Positions 45,115 through 55,091 of a DNA stretch of 64,000 bases are shown in pieces. Source of the DNA: Frisingicoccus sp009929615 (GTDB lineage: Bacteria; Bacillota; Clostridia; Lachnospirales; Lachnospiraceae); assembly GCA_028692275.1 (NCBI GenBank), contig JAQUXR010000001.1, positions 226,636 through 290,635 of the forward strand, written 5' to 3'. The notes beneath the pieces were generated by a model, which worked only from the letters and a program-made list of their open reading frames with translations, made no database searches and was not told the origin of the DNA. How positions within the stretch are numbered: position 1 is the stretch's first letter; each line of letters opens with the position of its first letter. The position numbers and the translations under genes are program-made.

Positions 45115-48100
45115 TTACTTGATTTTTGCTAAAACATCCTGGAAGATAGCATAATTATTCTTTACACCATCATCAAGGTCAATGCGTATCATCTGGTCTG
45201 CCAAATGATGAATTTTTTCTTCGTATTGTCTGATTTCTGTTGCTTTGTCGTGCAATGTGGAAAGCTGCTTATTCAGCTTCACCCTTTCGCTGGTAGAAGC
45301 ACTTGCAATGCGAGTTTCTAAATCTTCAATCTCTGTACGGTAACGAGCCTGCTGCTCATGAACATAATCAGTACGCATACGAGCAATCGTGTCCTGCTGA
45401 TAACGGTGCATATAAATCAATGCCTTAAAGCCGCCTTTTTTGCCTGAATCAAACTGCCAGTAAATAGGACGCTTCTGATACATTTTGCAATGGTCAGAAT
45501 AAAAGTCATTTATGAAGTAGTTTCTGATAGCATCAATCGGTTGCCCCTTGCCGCCTAGAGCGTCAGAGATAAATCTCAAATTACTGTCCAGAGATTTTGT
45601 TCCGTAAACAGTTTCAATGAACTTCACAAATCGGCCCGCAATGTCGTCCGTAAAGTATTCATCATCACAGATAGGAATGATATTGTCTTTATCAGCAGGA
45701 TATGACTGATATTTATTAGGAGTCCACTCACCACCTGCATAGACTAGACCTGGTTCATTTATCGAATAGCGACCAAACATACACCCTACTGCATAGGAAA
45801 TCAGCCCCTTAATATCCCTCTGTATGTCTGCCTTACGGACGGTTACATCTTTGTTCTCAATTTCTGGTGTAAGTTCATCTTGCAATCCATAGATTTCAAT
45901 AAAAATACGGTTCAATTCTTCTTCATTTGTCTTCAACTGATTGAAACGCTCATTGCACTCATTTTCCCATGCCATAAAACATTCAGCCAAGTCAATGTTG
46001 CTAATGTCGTCAAAAAGAAGTCTGTTCTTTGCAATCGCTGTAATCAATGGGTGGCAAGAAAAGTTCCATGAAGTTTCAAATGCATCCCAATCTTTTTTTG
46101 ATATTTCGATGTTGCTGCGTACTATTTTTTGAATATTGTCACGAAACTCTTTTGTATCAAGACATGGAAGACCTCTAAGATCTTCTGGCATAATATTTAT
46201 GGTAGGGTTCATCAAGTCCAAAAAATGACAGGATACTACTGAATTGAAATATCCTAATGCAGTTAGTAAATCTTTCTCATCGGAAATCTGGTATACATCA
46301 TTTGTTGAACTTTCGTACACAAATCCAGGGAACGAAAATCTAAAGCCTAACGCTCCACTTGTTATACGGGACATTTCAATCCCTTCTTTAAATGAATATT
46401 CAATTCCGCCAAGGCGTGCTTTTATCCTACCTTTATCATCTAAGGATGTCCTAATTTCTTTACCATCATTTTTCCAAAATACTACATATTCGTTATTCCC
46501 ATACCACTTACGATATGAACCTCCTTTGTTACATGGTTTCCAATAGTCAACGCTATTGTTAATTTCATGCCATAACCGAAGATACTTTTCGTTGTCTCCT
46601 GTTGAAATTCCATTTCTCACAGTGTAGAAATCAGCGATCCTCTTTTGATTATAGGCATTGAATGTTCCGTCCCCCGCCCAGAAAGCGATTGGAGAAGCTG
46701 CAATTAGTGCAAAGTTTTTTGTAGGAGTTTCATAAAAATACTCACATTTCATCGACTTCAACGCTTCAATAACTTTTTCTTTTTGTACCGCCATTCCCCC
46801 TCTGAATGAAGATAGTTTTATATACAATCCATCTGTTTTTTCCATTCCATTCCTTAAAACGAATGAACAGATTGGAACAGTTGCTTCTTCAAATGCAGAG
46901 TATTCCATTTGTATTAGAGAAGATATTGACTTTGATGAAATTATATACTCACGAATTTTTTGGAAAGTTTTAATGAACATCCAAACATAAGGTGTCATAA
47001 ATCCACTATATCCGTTTGCTTTACAAAAATCGAAATTTCTGTACATAAAGACACTAAATAAATCGCCCGAATAGTCTTTATAATTTTCTACGATATATTT
47101 TTTCAGTTTTGCACTATACTTATTCAGATATGGAGGGTTTGTTGCCACAACGGAATATCTTTGTGATAAAATTCGAGCAACCTTTACCAACGGAAGTAAT
47201 TCTTCAATAGCTAATTCTTTCGCCAAGTTGATTTCTCCAATAATTTCATCAAATCGCTGAAACAACGCTTCAAAATCTACTGGATTGACATGGATAATTG
47301 AACCATATTCTTTTGCGTCTTTAAAGTCATTTACTATTGATAGAATGTCATCTCTCAATTTTTCATTTCCATTTGAAAAATAGTCAATCACAAAGCCATC
47401 TATTCTATGGCTGTCCAGTATAGAATAGAAGTTGGGTCTAATGTCCCTATTTAAAAATCGTCTGTCATACTGACGGGCTTTCATCATGATAGCAAAGTTC
47501 GCTAACTGTGCAGCTCTATCATCAATATCCAACCCGAACAAGTTCTTTTCTACTATTGATTTAGCTGCCTCTCTCTCATTGAAGCCATACTCAACATATA
47601 TCTTCATTAACACATCAAAGGCATATACCCCAAAATGTGCTGACCCCATACATGGATCGAAGAAGGTAATATCTTCTGGTTTTACAGTTTCTTCAATGAA
47701 TTTAGACTGCTGCTTTTTGGAAGCAACATAAAAATCCAGTTGTTCACCTAATTCACTTGAAGGATTTCTTTCTATCCAATAACGGCCTAATGAATTATCA
47801 ACGATATATTTTACTACCCAATCAGTAGTAAATAATTGTGTTGCTGCAGGCACATCTTCTTTTTTTACAGAACTATTCTTCATGCTAATTACAGTATTTT
47901 TCTTTTCATCATTATAATATTGATACAACCAACCAATGATTTCAACCTGTCCATCTCCAGAATGTATATCAAAACTATTCTCTGGAATAATTCCAATCAT
48001 CTGTTGAATAGCACTTCCGTCACGTAGAAGATTGTCTGGGAATAAAAGTTCAGTGTAGTCCTCAATTTTCTGGAACATTCCAGGCAAAATACTACTCAAT

Positions 48101-48558
48101 GCATTGCACTGGGTAATCAGCAGATACTTATACAGTTCATCAGTCTTATTTTCGTCTTTTAAAGCATAGACTTTCTCCATGTTCAATCCATCAAGCTCCA
48201 GATGAATTGCTTCTGTAATAATTTGTGGTTTGAAATTGTTGCTTTCATCTGTGAAAACACGCACATGAGAAGGAAGGTAGCCATTGACCTCCATAAAACG
48301 CAGGGCAGAGAAACGGTTGAACCAGGTATAGGCAATTTCTTCCATGACCTGCTCATAGCTTTTCTCTGTAATCTGTGCAATCAGAGCTTTTCTCTGCTTC
48401 TTTTCTGCACTGGTAAGCAGAATACCGTTCATGCTGTCCGCATTGGCATCTACACATTCTTCTTCGGTAATTCCATATTGAAGTGCCTTCTGGCTGACAC
48501 GAGCAATCAGCTCTCTTCTTGCCCAGACTGCATATTTTTTTATGGCGTTCTTATCCAT
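45115..48558 (-). CDS. pglX: BREX adenine-specific DNA methyltransferase PglX
   Basis: 1147 residues. SAM motif I is DPCMGSAHF starting at D301; the amino-methylase catalytic motif is NPPY at 474-477. The opening KKYAVWARRELIARV is the usual type 1 PglX start. PglX methylates adenine in a short non-palindromic site, marking self DNA, and is also needed for phage exclusion. It is placed between a SEFIR gene and a zinc-ribbon gene, whereas pglX normally lies between brxC and pglZ. Confidence 0.95.
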   Translation of the reverse strand: MDKNAIKKYAVWARRELIARVSQKALQYGITEEECVDANADSMNGILLTSAEKKQRKALIAQITEKSYEQVMEEIAYTWFNRFSALRFMEVNGYLPSHVRVFTDESNNFKPQIITEAIHLELDGLNMEKVYALKDENKTDELYKYLLITQCNALSSILPGMFQKIEDYTELLFPDNLLRDGSAIQQMIGIIPENSFDIHSGDGQVEIIGWLYQYYNDEKKNTVISMKNSSVKKEDVPAATQLFTTDWVVKYIVDNSLGRYWIERNPSSELGEQLDFYVASKKQQSKFIEETVKPEDITFFDPCMGSAHFGVYAFDVLMKIYVEYGFNEREAAKSIVEKNLFGLDIDDRAAQLANFAIMMKARQYDRRFLNRDIRPNFYSILDSHRIDGFVIDYFSNGNEKLRDDILSIVNDFKDAKEYGSIIHVNPVDFEALFQRFDEIIGEINLAKELAIEELLPLVKVARILSQRYSVVATNPPYLNKYSAKLKKYIVENYKDYSGDLFSVFMYRNFDFCKANGYSGFMTPYVWMFIKTFQKIREYIISSKSISSLIQMEYSAFEEATVPICSFVLRNGMEKTDGLYIKLSSFRGGMAVQKEKVIEALKSMKCEYFYETPTKNFALIAASPIAFWAGDGTFNAYNQKRIADFYTVRNGISTGDNEKYLRLWHEINNSVDYWKPCNKGGSYRKWYGNNEYVVFWKNDGKEIRTSLDDKGRIKARLGGIEYSFKEGIEMSRITSGALGFRFSFPGFVYESSTNDVYQISDEKDLLTALGYFNSVVSCHFLDLMNPTINIMPEDLRGLPCLDTKEFRDNIQKIVRSNIEISKKDWDAFETSWNFSCHPLITAIAKNRLLFDDISNIDLAECFMAWENECNERFNQLKTNEEELNRIFIEIYGLQDELTPEIENKDVTVRKADIQRDIKGLISYAVGCMFGRYSINEPGLVYAGGEWTPNKYQSYPADKDNIIPICDDEYFTDDIAGRFVKFIETVYGTKSLDSNLRFISDALGGKGQPIDAIRNYFINDFYSDHCKMYQKRPIYWQFDSGKKGGFKALIYMHRYQQDTIARMRTDYVHEQQARYRTEIEDLETRIASASTSERVKLNKQLSTLHDKATEIRQYEEKIHHLADQMIRIDLDDGVKNNYAIFQDVLAKIK

Positions 48559-48570
48559 TTAGTTGCCCTC

Positions 48571-50022
48571 CTAATTCAATGAACCTATTTCTTCCAACTT
48601 CACACAGTTCAAAATTGCCGGTGCAGAGTCAAAGCTCCCATTATATCTCATTTCTCTGTCTGATGTGCAATCTTTCAGTTTTTCTTTCAGTTCATCTACA
48701 CTCTTTACTGCAAACAAATCATACATTTTCTCACAGTATTTTCTTGATTTCATCTTTATCCATTCTTTCGGCCATGTTTTTACATAAACATAGCAAGTAG
48801 GAAACCAATACGGTTCTCGATACTGATGTTCATCTTCTGCAAGTTGATATGCTTTTGTCACTTGATAAAGAAATAAATCTGCCTCCGCTATGGCTTCACC
48901 AGTATAGATTGGTCTTTTTTCACGCTCCGTGCAAAGAATATGACCTATAAGTGTAAATTTATCCTTATTTGATGTTGTGGGTTTATATTGTTCTTCAATC
49001 AATCTGCTATGGAAACGAAATCTACAATAATTTGCTGGTTTTACATCATCGCTAAGGCATGATGTTGTAAGGAAATATGTGTGATTGAGAAGTTCATTTA
49101 TCATCTTGTAATTTTGAGTGTGTCGTAAAAAAGCCATCACACAAATAAATAGTTCCCAGATATGAATTTTGTATATCTCATAGTCTGAGTCACAGGCTTG
49201 CATTGCGTCTGGATTGAAGCCTTTAGCTGTTGTCAAAGTGTTGTACATACGCTCAAACGCTTCAGAAACAATATCCGCAAAATTCAACTCGGTTTCTGCA
49301 AGTGCTGAAAGAAAATCTAAAAAAACATCTCGAATTTGCTTCATTTCTATGAAGCAATCATAAGTCTGTTTGCCATTCCTTGACCCATTTTCATTATAGG
49401 TCTTGAGCATTTCCACATATTCCTCGATAAATTTAGCTACACAGCTATTCTGCTTTTTTTCTGACTTAGAACCTTTTATCTGGCGAACTAAATCTATCAA
49501 TGGAAATAAATTTTTGTTTTCTTCATCAATCCATTCTGGACGAGAACCCAGCTTAGGTTTGCTATATAAAGGCTTTTCATAGATGTTCCTTAAAAGCTTT
49601 TCGTATTCTTCCTCATACTTATCCTCATCTGCTAAATTGATGTATATTCGTGATTTGATATAAGTCGGAACGCAAGCATTTCCTTCTTCATCAAATTCTG
49701 CTATGATAGGAATAAACTTTTCCTGCTTCATTTGCCCGTATACTTCACTGGATATGATAACAGTTTCATCTCCAACACCACCGGTTCTTGAATTTGCCTT
49801 ATCAGCATATTTCTTATCACATACAATTAGAACCTTTGTTATTTCTGGGTCATTTACGCATTGCTCCATAAAAGCATATTTATCTTGTCCTTCTTTTAAG
49901 TCCCATTTATCCAAGACTACATCTACACCATGAGATACGAGCCTTTCTGCGAGAGGAACAACAATACTGTCACTGCTCCATGAATAGGATATAAAAATCT
50001 TTGGTATTTTATCTTCTTGCAT
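48571..50022 (-). CDS. SEFIR (TIR-like) domain protein embedded in BREX operon
   Basis: About 483 residues from ATG 50022 (AGGAGG 9 bases upstream; a GTG at 50040 sits before that site). The N-terminal 150 residues match SEFIR: KIFISYSWSSDS, GVDVVLDKWDLKEGQDKYAF, then VLIVCDKKYADKAN and GGVGDETVIISSEVY. SEFIR is a relative of TIR; bacterial members occur in immune or NAD-degrading effectors. The rest (about 160-483) is helical with no motif I know. It lies between brxC and pglX, 28 and 12 bp away, in frame with the operon. Not a canonical BREX gene. Confidence 0.8.
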   Translation of the reverse strand: MQEDKIPKIFISYSWSSDSIVVPLAERLVSHGVDVVLDKWDLKEGQDKYAFMEQCVNDPEITKVLIVCDKKYADKANSRTGGVGDETVIISSEVYGQMKQEKFIPIIAEFDEEGNACVPTYIKSRIYINLADEDKYEEEYEKLLRNIYEKPLYSKPKLGSRPEWIDEENKNLFPLIDLVRQIKGSKSEKKQNSCVAKFIEEYVEMLKTYNENGSRNGKQTYDCFIEMKQIRDVFLDFLSALAETELNFADIVSEAFERMYNTLTTAKGFNPDAMQACDSDYEIYKIHIWELFICVMAFLRHTQNYKMINELLNHTYFLTTSCLSDDVKPANYCRFRFHSRLIEEQYKPTTSNKDKFTLIGHILCTEREKRPIYTGEAIAEADLFLYQVTKAYQLAEDEHQYREPYWFPTCYVYVKTWPKEWIKMKSRKYCEKMYDLFAVKSVDELKEKLKDCTSDREMRYNGSFDSAPAILNCVKLEEIGSLN

Positions 50023-50050
50023 ATTGTCATTCCTCCTCACAACTATGCCA

Positions 50051-53000
50051 TTATTTCAGCTGTATTCCATCACAATTCTTCATCAACTGTTTCAGCTGCT
50101 CACGCATTTTCTCCACATAAGCATCTATATCTGCGTCGCTTTCCAATCTTTTAGCCGGAAATACAACTGAGCGGTTCAGAGCCTTAATAATCTTCTTCTG
50201 CTGTGTCTGAACAGGCTTGCTGCCACCATAAGCTACTGCTGGTTCATGTACTGCTGTTGGTTCAGGTGCTGGCTTATGCAGGTTTTCCAGTTTATCCAGT
50301 TTATCCACCGTATCGTCTTTGTATGTCAGCATCTGAGGAAGCAGACCGTCAAGCAGGGCAAGGCTTCTAAGCTCTGCAATCCTTTCCTTTTTTTGCGTGT
50401 AGAACGTATCTGCGACAGCTACGATATTTCGATCTGTATCCAGAGAAGCGGTTGTATGAATTGCTTCCATACACTGACGGACAATCTCTAAAAGTTCCTC
50501 TCGCTTTGCTTCAAGCAGACGGTCATGTCCTTCATGGACTTTCGTCATCAATCCATTCAAATCCGGAATTTTCTTATAATCAAATTTTCCTGTGGACATG
50601 GTAATCAGACGAATCTGATTCAACGCAGCATTGGCTTCCGGTTCTTTGGAAAGGTAGTCCAGTTCATTGCGAAGGTCGAGTTCCAGCTGAACTGCCGCAC
50701 CATAAACCGCCACCTGGTTCTTAAAGAAGCCTTCCACATTCTGCATAGCATCCTTATTGTCGAAAATTGCGTCCTGCTTCTTAATCACACGGTCGATAAG
50801 AGCGATGTTATCCTTCTGCTGTGAAAGAACATCGTCCAATAATGTAGTTCCCTGTGAAACGATAGCCTGGTCTGGATATTTGTGGTCTTTATATCTGGCA
50901 TTCAGTTCTTCATAATGTGCTTTCTGCTCACCAAATTTCTTTACCACAAAAGCAATCAGGCCATCTTCATCATCCGGAACATCCATAATATCAAAATATT
51001 CACGAAGGAATTCTTTGACTTCCTTCATTTTACTGATAGAAACAATCTGTCTCTTGGAGATGGAAGTTTTTCCAATCTCACTCTTTTTACGAAGCATATC
51101 TACTAACTTAGGGTCGGAAGGCTGAATGGTAACACCTGCATATTTGATGGTTACTTTCTGTTCATAAATCAGCATCGCCACAACATAGGCAATGTCAATT
51201 TCTTTCCAGCCATAAGGAATGTTCTGATATCTGCTTTGAATATCTGCCATAGAGGTAGGTAAGTTCTTGACCGCCTGCATCTCCAGGTATTCTTCCACTT
51301 TGACAGCAGCATCACGGTTTGGCTCCATTCCTGCCATAATGCCATTAAATTCACTGCCATTAAGAACTGCCATTACATCGGCGTCGGAATCCACATTCTT
51401 TGTAACCAAATCCAGTTCACTGTAAACATGGGAAACTAAATATTCCAACGCCTGGTCAATTCTTGTTTTCGCATCGCCGGATTTAATTTCAATATGTTCA
51501 CCATCCACATAGAACGCAGCGTCCTCAATCGCTTTCTTCAACTGTTCTGTGGCGGAAGTTTCATATTTTACTGCTTCGGACTTTTGATTTCCGATGATGT
51601 CCTGCATGGACTTCGGCAGCTGCATCACATTACGCTGTTTTGCATATTTATGAATCTTCATTGCATTTTCCAGAGACTCATAATATGGATAGTCTGCAAG
51701 GACAACAATCGCCTGTCCGGAAGATTCTGCCATCAATCTAAGTTCTGATTTTTCCACCGCATCTGTGGCAACTGTTAAGAATTTCAATTTCATACCGCCG
51801 GTAATAGCACCTGTAGCAATACCATCAACCATCTGGTCGAAAGCAAAGTCATATTTGCCATAGCGATATTTTTTTGTGGTATAAATATCTCCGTAAACCA
51901 TGTCTGAGATTTTCTTTACAATCGCTGCCGTGTCCACAGGTGTATTCTTAATTTCCCTTTGAATATCCTGTTCTTCATCTGTCAGGAAGTTATAGGTATC
52001 CCCGGTTCTTCCGATATAGTTCTGACCAAGAAGTCTATCAAGCGATCCACGGATTGCTTCACGCAGAGTAATCTTATCCACACGAATATCGTCTGCCATG
52101 AGGATAACGATATTATCCAGAGTAGCTTTAATGTCATCTATGTAACGCACCAGATAAAGCAGTTTCAATACATCAACATCATGTTCTTCAATTCCGTCGC
52201 CATGATCAGCTGCCTTTTCGCATCTTTCAATCACACGGCGAATAGAACCGTCCAAAAACGTATGGACAGTATCATAAAAACGGAAGAAAGGAACAAGAGC
52301 ATATTCATCTTTATCCTGTACTTTCTGTGCTGCTTCCTGGAAACCGGAAAGCATAGAACGCTCACCACCGGATAAATGCTTACCAGAGTTACCATGCTTA
52401 CGAATTTCTGCAAATACCTTCTGCATAACGATAAACTGGTAAGGAACGAACGGAAAGTTTACCGCATATTCTCCTGGCCCGTTGTATCCCTTAATATCCA
52501 AAATGGAATCTGTGAAGCTAAATAAATTACGAAGAACAGAATCATTTTCATCGTATAACTTTTCAAGCTGCGTAGTCACTTCCGGTTTCTTTTTCAAGAT
52601 ACGTTTCTGAATGACTTCGTCAACGGAAGATGAGGAAAGGGAAAGTCGTGTCTTAAAACGAGCCTGAATACGAGAGAACTCGTCTGCACGCACTTTGATG
52701 ATTTCATCAATCGCTTCCTGCCCGGTACATACCACCCAGACATTACTTCCACACTCACTTCCAATCTTTTCAATGATAGATTGGAGATTCAAAAGCATAT
52801 CGGTATCTGTTCCAACATACTGACCAACTTCGTCAATCATAAACAGAAGGCGGAAGTTTTTAGGCTTACTGTCTACATATTCTTTGATATCATCCACAAG
52901 CTGGGCGATAGAGAAATCTACCGCTGTTTTATCATTGAACCAACGAGTGGCATCTTCTTCACTCATGTCCAGGACTTCCATAAGGGTAGGCACAATAAAT

Positions 53001-53611
53001 TTACCATTGAATGCAAATGCTTTTCGCATTTCTACCCAAGACTTGCCTTTCTTTTCTTCAAATACTTTGCGGAAGTCTTCTGTCTTACCTGTCTGGGCAA
53101 TATAATGTTCCAGCATTGCGACTTTCAGATTTTCACCATAGTAGCCCAAGTGGCTATAGAACATCTTAGCAAATACTCGAAGAACCGCTGTCTTGTCTTT
53201 ATTGATGGAACCTTCAATATCAATATTAAAAAGTATGGTTTCTGTTTCGTTCTTTGTCGCCTTATCAATGAGCATAAAAGTTGCAGGGTCTTCTGTGAAT
53301 TTCTCACGGAATCGTTCCACTGTACTGATTCCTTTGACGGATTTGTTCTCAAGAATATAGGAAAGCATTTTAAGGAAGTGAGACTTACCACTTCCGAAGA
53401 ATCCTGAAATCCATACACCCATATCAGATGTGGGTACATCGAACGAATCACCATAATAATTGAAAAAACTGATAAAATGCTTTTTCAGTTCTTTTGTAAT
53501 TACATACTCTCTGACTTCCTGTTCGATGACTTCATCACCAGACTGGTCTACCTTGATGACACCGTTAATTGAACGGTTAATATCATCATAAAACATATCA
53601 CGAATTAACAT
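50051..53611 (-). CDS. brxC: BREX large ATPase BrxC
   Basis: 1186 residues. P-loop GFFGSGKS at 70-77; a downstream LLFMIDEVGQYVGTD is the Walker B region, and a second VWVVCTGQEAIDE fits sensor 1. The N-terminus LIRDMFYDDINRSINGVIKV is typical of BrxC/PglY. A long helical middle and C-terminal part follow. The protein is essential in type 1 BREX, with ATP use coupled to recognition of incoming DNA. It lies 14 bp after brxB. Confidence 0.95.
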   Translation of the reverse strand: MLIRDMFYDDINRSINGVIKVDQSGDEVIEQEVREYVITKELKKHFISFFNYYGDSFDVPTSDMGVWISGFFGSGKSHFLKMLSYILENKSVKGISTVERFREKFTEDPATFMLIDKATKNETETILFNIDIEGSINKDKTAVLRVFAKMFYSHLGYYGENLKVAMLEHYIAQTGKTEDFRKVFEEKKGKSWVEMRKAFAFNGKFIVPTLMEVLDMSEEDATRWFNDKTAVDFSIAQLVDDIKEYVDSKPKNFRLLFMIDEVGQYVGTDTDMLLNLQSIIEKIGSECGSNVWVVCTGQEAIDEIIKVRADEFSRIQARFKTRLSLSSSSVDEVIQKRILKKKPEVTTQLEKLYDENDSVLRNLFSFTDSILDIKGYNGPGEYAVNFPFVPYQFIVMQKVFAEIRKHGNSGKHLSGGERSMLSGFQEAAQKVQDKDEYALVPFFRFYDTVHTFLDGSIRRVIERCEKAADHGDGIEEHDVDVLKLLYLVRYIDDIKATLDNIVILMADDIRVDKITLREAIRGSLDRLLGQNYIGRTGDTYNFLTDEEQDIQREIKNTPVDTAAIVKKISDMVYGDIYTTKKYRYGKYDFAFDQMVDGIATGAITGGMKLKFLTVATDAVEKSELRLMAESSGQAIVVLADYPYYESLENAMKIHKYAKQRNVMQLPKSMQDIIGNQKSEAVKYETSATEQLKKAIEDAAFYVDGEHIEIKSGDAKTRIDQALEYLVSHVYSELDLVTKNVDSDADVMAVLNGSEFNGIMAGMEPNRDAAVKVEEYLEMQAVKNLPTSMADIQSRYQNIPYGWKEIDIAYVVAMLIYEQKVTIKYAGVTIQPSDPKLVDMLRKKSEIGKTSISKRQIVSISKMKEVKEFLREYFDIMDVPDDEDGLIAFVVKKFGEQKAHYEELNARYKDHKYPDQAIVSQGTTLLDDVLSQQKDNIALIDRVIKKQDAIFDNKDAMQNVEGFFKNQVAVYGAAVQLELDLRNELDYLSKEPEANAALNQIRLITMSTGKFDYKKIPDLNGLMTKVHEGHDRLLEAKREELLEIVRQCMEAIHTTASLDTDRNIVAVADTFYTQKKERIAELRSLALLDGLLPQMLTYKDDTVDKLDKLENLHKPAPEPTAVHEPAVAYGGSKPVQTQQKKIIKALNRSVVFPAKRLESDADIDAYVEKMREQLKQLMKNCDGIQLK

Positions 53612-53625
53612 AACGTTATCCTCCC

Positions 53626-54183
53626 TTAAATTACATTGAATGCTCGATAGTAGTCATTAGGTTGTAATTTATCGAACAGTTTTAAGTGATGTCCATCAAA
53701 TACCCCTGGATACATAACCAGAATCGGCACATCAGAAAAATGGGGCTGCAATGCTTCAAGCAAATTATGAATTCTCATAAAAGGAAAGACTTCTCCAACA
53801 CCGGTAAGCATCAGCACATCTCCTGCTTCATGAGGTTCATAGCAGATTTTTTCTACAAATTCACTGACACCGATTGCGGAATGTATCTGTTCTAACAGAA
53901 ATTCTTTTCCTTCGCTTTCTTCCATATCATGAATCGCATCCATAATGTCTATGTCATCACATATCTCAAGAAAGATTTTATATAAATCGCATTCTATCAA
54001 GTGGCAATTTAAGGTCTGGTCTGCTAACAACTGGCTTGTAAAATGCTGTACCATCATTTCTTTCGCAGCATCATAGCAGAAGATTCTGATATTCACTTCA
54101 TTGCTCAGACCTTTGCCTTCCAAAAACTCAGGCTCTTGTATCAGCGAGCGTAAACTGTCCAGCTGCTCTTTTATGTTATCCAT
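53626..54183 (-). CDS. brxB: BREX protein BrxB (DUF1788)
   Basis: 185 residues. Core segments HLIECDLYKIFLEIC, DVLMLTGVGEVFPFMRIHNLL and VPILVMYPGVFDGHHLKLF are those of DUF1788. A good AGGAGG site precedes ATG. BrxB is an essential small partner of PglZ or BrxC; its activity is unknown. Gap to brxA 12 bp. Confidence 0.93.
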   Translation of the reverse strand: MDNIKEQLDSLRSLIQEPEFLEGKGLSNEVNIRIFCYDAAKEMMVQHFTSQLLADQTLNCHLIECDLYKIFLEICDDIDIMDAIHDMEESEGKEFLLEQIHSAIGVSEFVEKICYEPHEAGDVLMLTGVGEVFPFMRIHNLLEALQPHFSDVPILVMYPGVFDGHHLKLFDKLQPNDYYRAFNVI

Positions 54184-54195
54184 CTGCGTGTCCTC

Positions 54196-54822
54196 CTAAT
54201 CGAAACAATTAAATGCAGAAAGAGCGACGGAATCTCCATTGCTTCTGATTGCACTTTCCAGTAATGGATTCAGCCAGACCGGGTTGATGTGATCCGATTT
54301 TGCTGTATCCACATATTCATTCTCGACCAATATCTTCATAAGAACCTGTTTGATTTTTGTCACGGTTGAATCGCTCCAAGTCGCAACTATATCATTCTGT
54401 TCTTGTAATCGCATAAAAAATACATTTAAATCTATTTTACCAAAGGTACAGTCCTTTAAACGGTACTTCTCACCAATAACTGTTATCATAAAATCCCAGA
54501 CAAGGCTGCTTTGTTTCATCATTGCGTACAGACAAATCTGTTTGGATACTTCTGATGACTGTGTGGCGATTGCTTCCACAAGTGCATTATCATTCAACAT
54601 CTTTAATCTACTGATACAAAGAGCTGCCATCCGCTTTACTGATTTTTCCGTTGGGTATTGAAATGAATTATCCTGCATGATATGCGAAATAATTTCATCA
54701 TCTTCCAAGCCTTCGTTCATGAGTTTTGCCGTTATTCGCATCTCGTAAAAAAGGAATTGTTCCCTGGTTATTGATGCCTTATATACACCATCTCCACGTG
54801 GGGTGATTTTATTTTTTTCCAT
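54196..54822 (-). CDS. brxA: BREX protein BrxA (DUF1819)
   Basis: 208 residues. The N-terminal KASITREQFLFYEMRITAKL and central FPTEKS-like FQYPTEKSVKRMAALC match DUF1819, a NusB-like DNA-binding fold. It is the first canonical BREX gene and lies 2 bp after the XRE gene, so it depends on that gene's translation. Confidence 0.92.
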   Translation of the reverse strand: MEKNKITPRGDGVYKASITREQFLFYEMRITAKLMNEGLEDDEIISHIMQDNSFQYPTEKSVKRMAALCISRLKMLNDNALVEAIATQSSEVSKQICLYAMMKQSSLVWDFMITVIGEKYRLKDCTFGKIDLNVFFMRLQEQNDIVATWSDSTVTKIKQVLMKILVENEYVDTAKSDHINPVWLNPLLESAIRSNGDSVALSAFNCFD

Positions 54823-54824
54823 AA

Positions 54825-55040
54825 TTATCGTTCTCTCGTTTCCGGAAGGACTTCCATAATGTCTTCAATATTACATTCAAGCTTTCGACAGCTGCGAACC
54901 ATTACATCCATTGACACCATTTCATTTCTGGAAAGCTTCGCAAGAGTGCTTGCACTAATGCCAATGGCTTTTGCAAACTCCGTCTTTTTCATTTCCTTAT
55001 CAATCAATAGTTTGAATAATTTATTGTAACTTACATCCAT
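54825..55040 (-). CDS. small XRE-type regulator leading the BREX operon
   Basis: 71 residues from ATG 55040 (GGAGG 8 bases upstream; the frame runs up to 55073 with a poorer site). Helix-turn-helix: FKLLIDKEMKKTEFAKAIGI and SASTLAKLSRNEMVS. It is in the place where many BREX loci carry the WYL repressor BrxR, but is an unrelated Cro/C1 protein. Likely represses the operon; the 20-bp palindrome at 55917-55936 is a candidate site. Confidence 0.85.
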   Translation of the reverse strand: MDVSYNKLFKLLIDKEMKKTEFAKAIGISASTLAKLSRNEMVSMDVMVRSCRKLECNIEDIMEVLPETRER

Positions 55041-55091
55041 AGCTTTTCCTCCTGCTAATAGCATCAGCTCCATTAAAAGCTCTCATACATA

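Noticed and set aside
52781..53407. 208-codon plus-strand frame opposite brxC
   Set aside because: Antisense shadow of brxC with no motif of its own.
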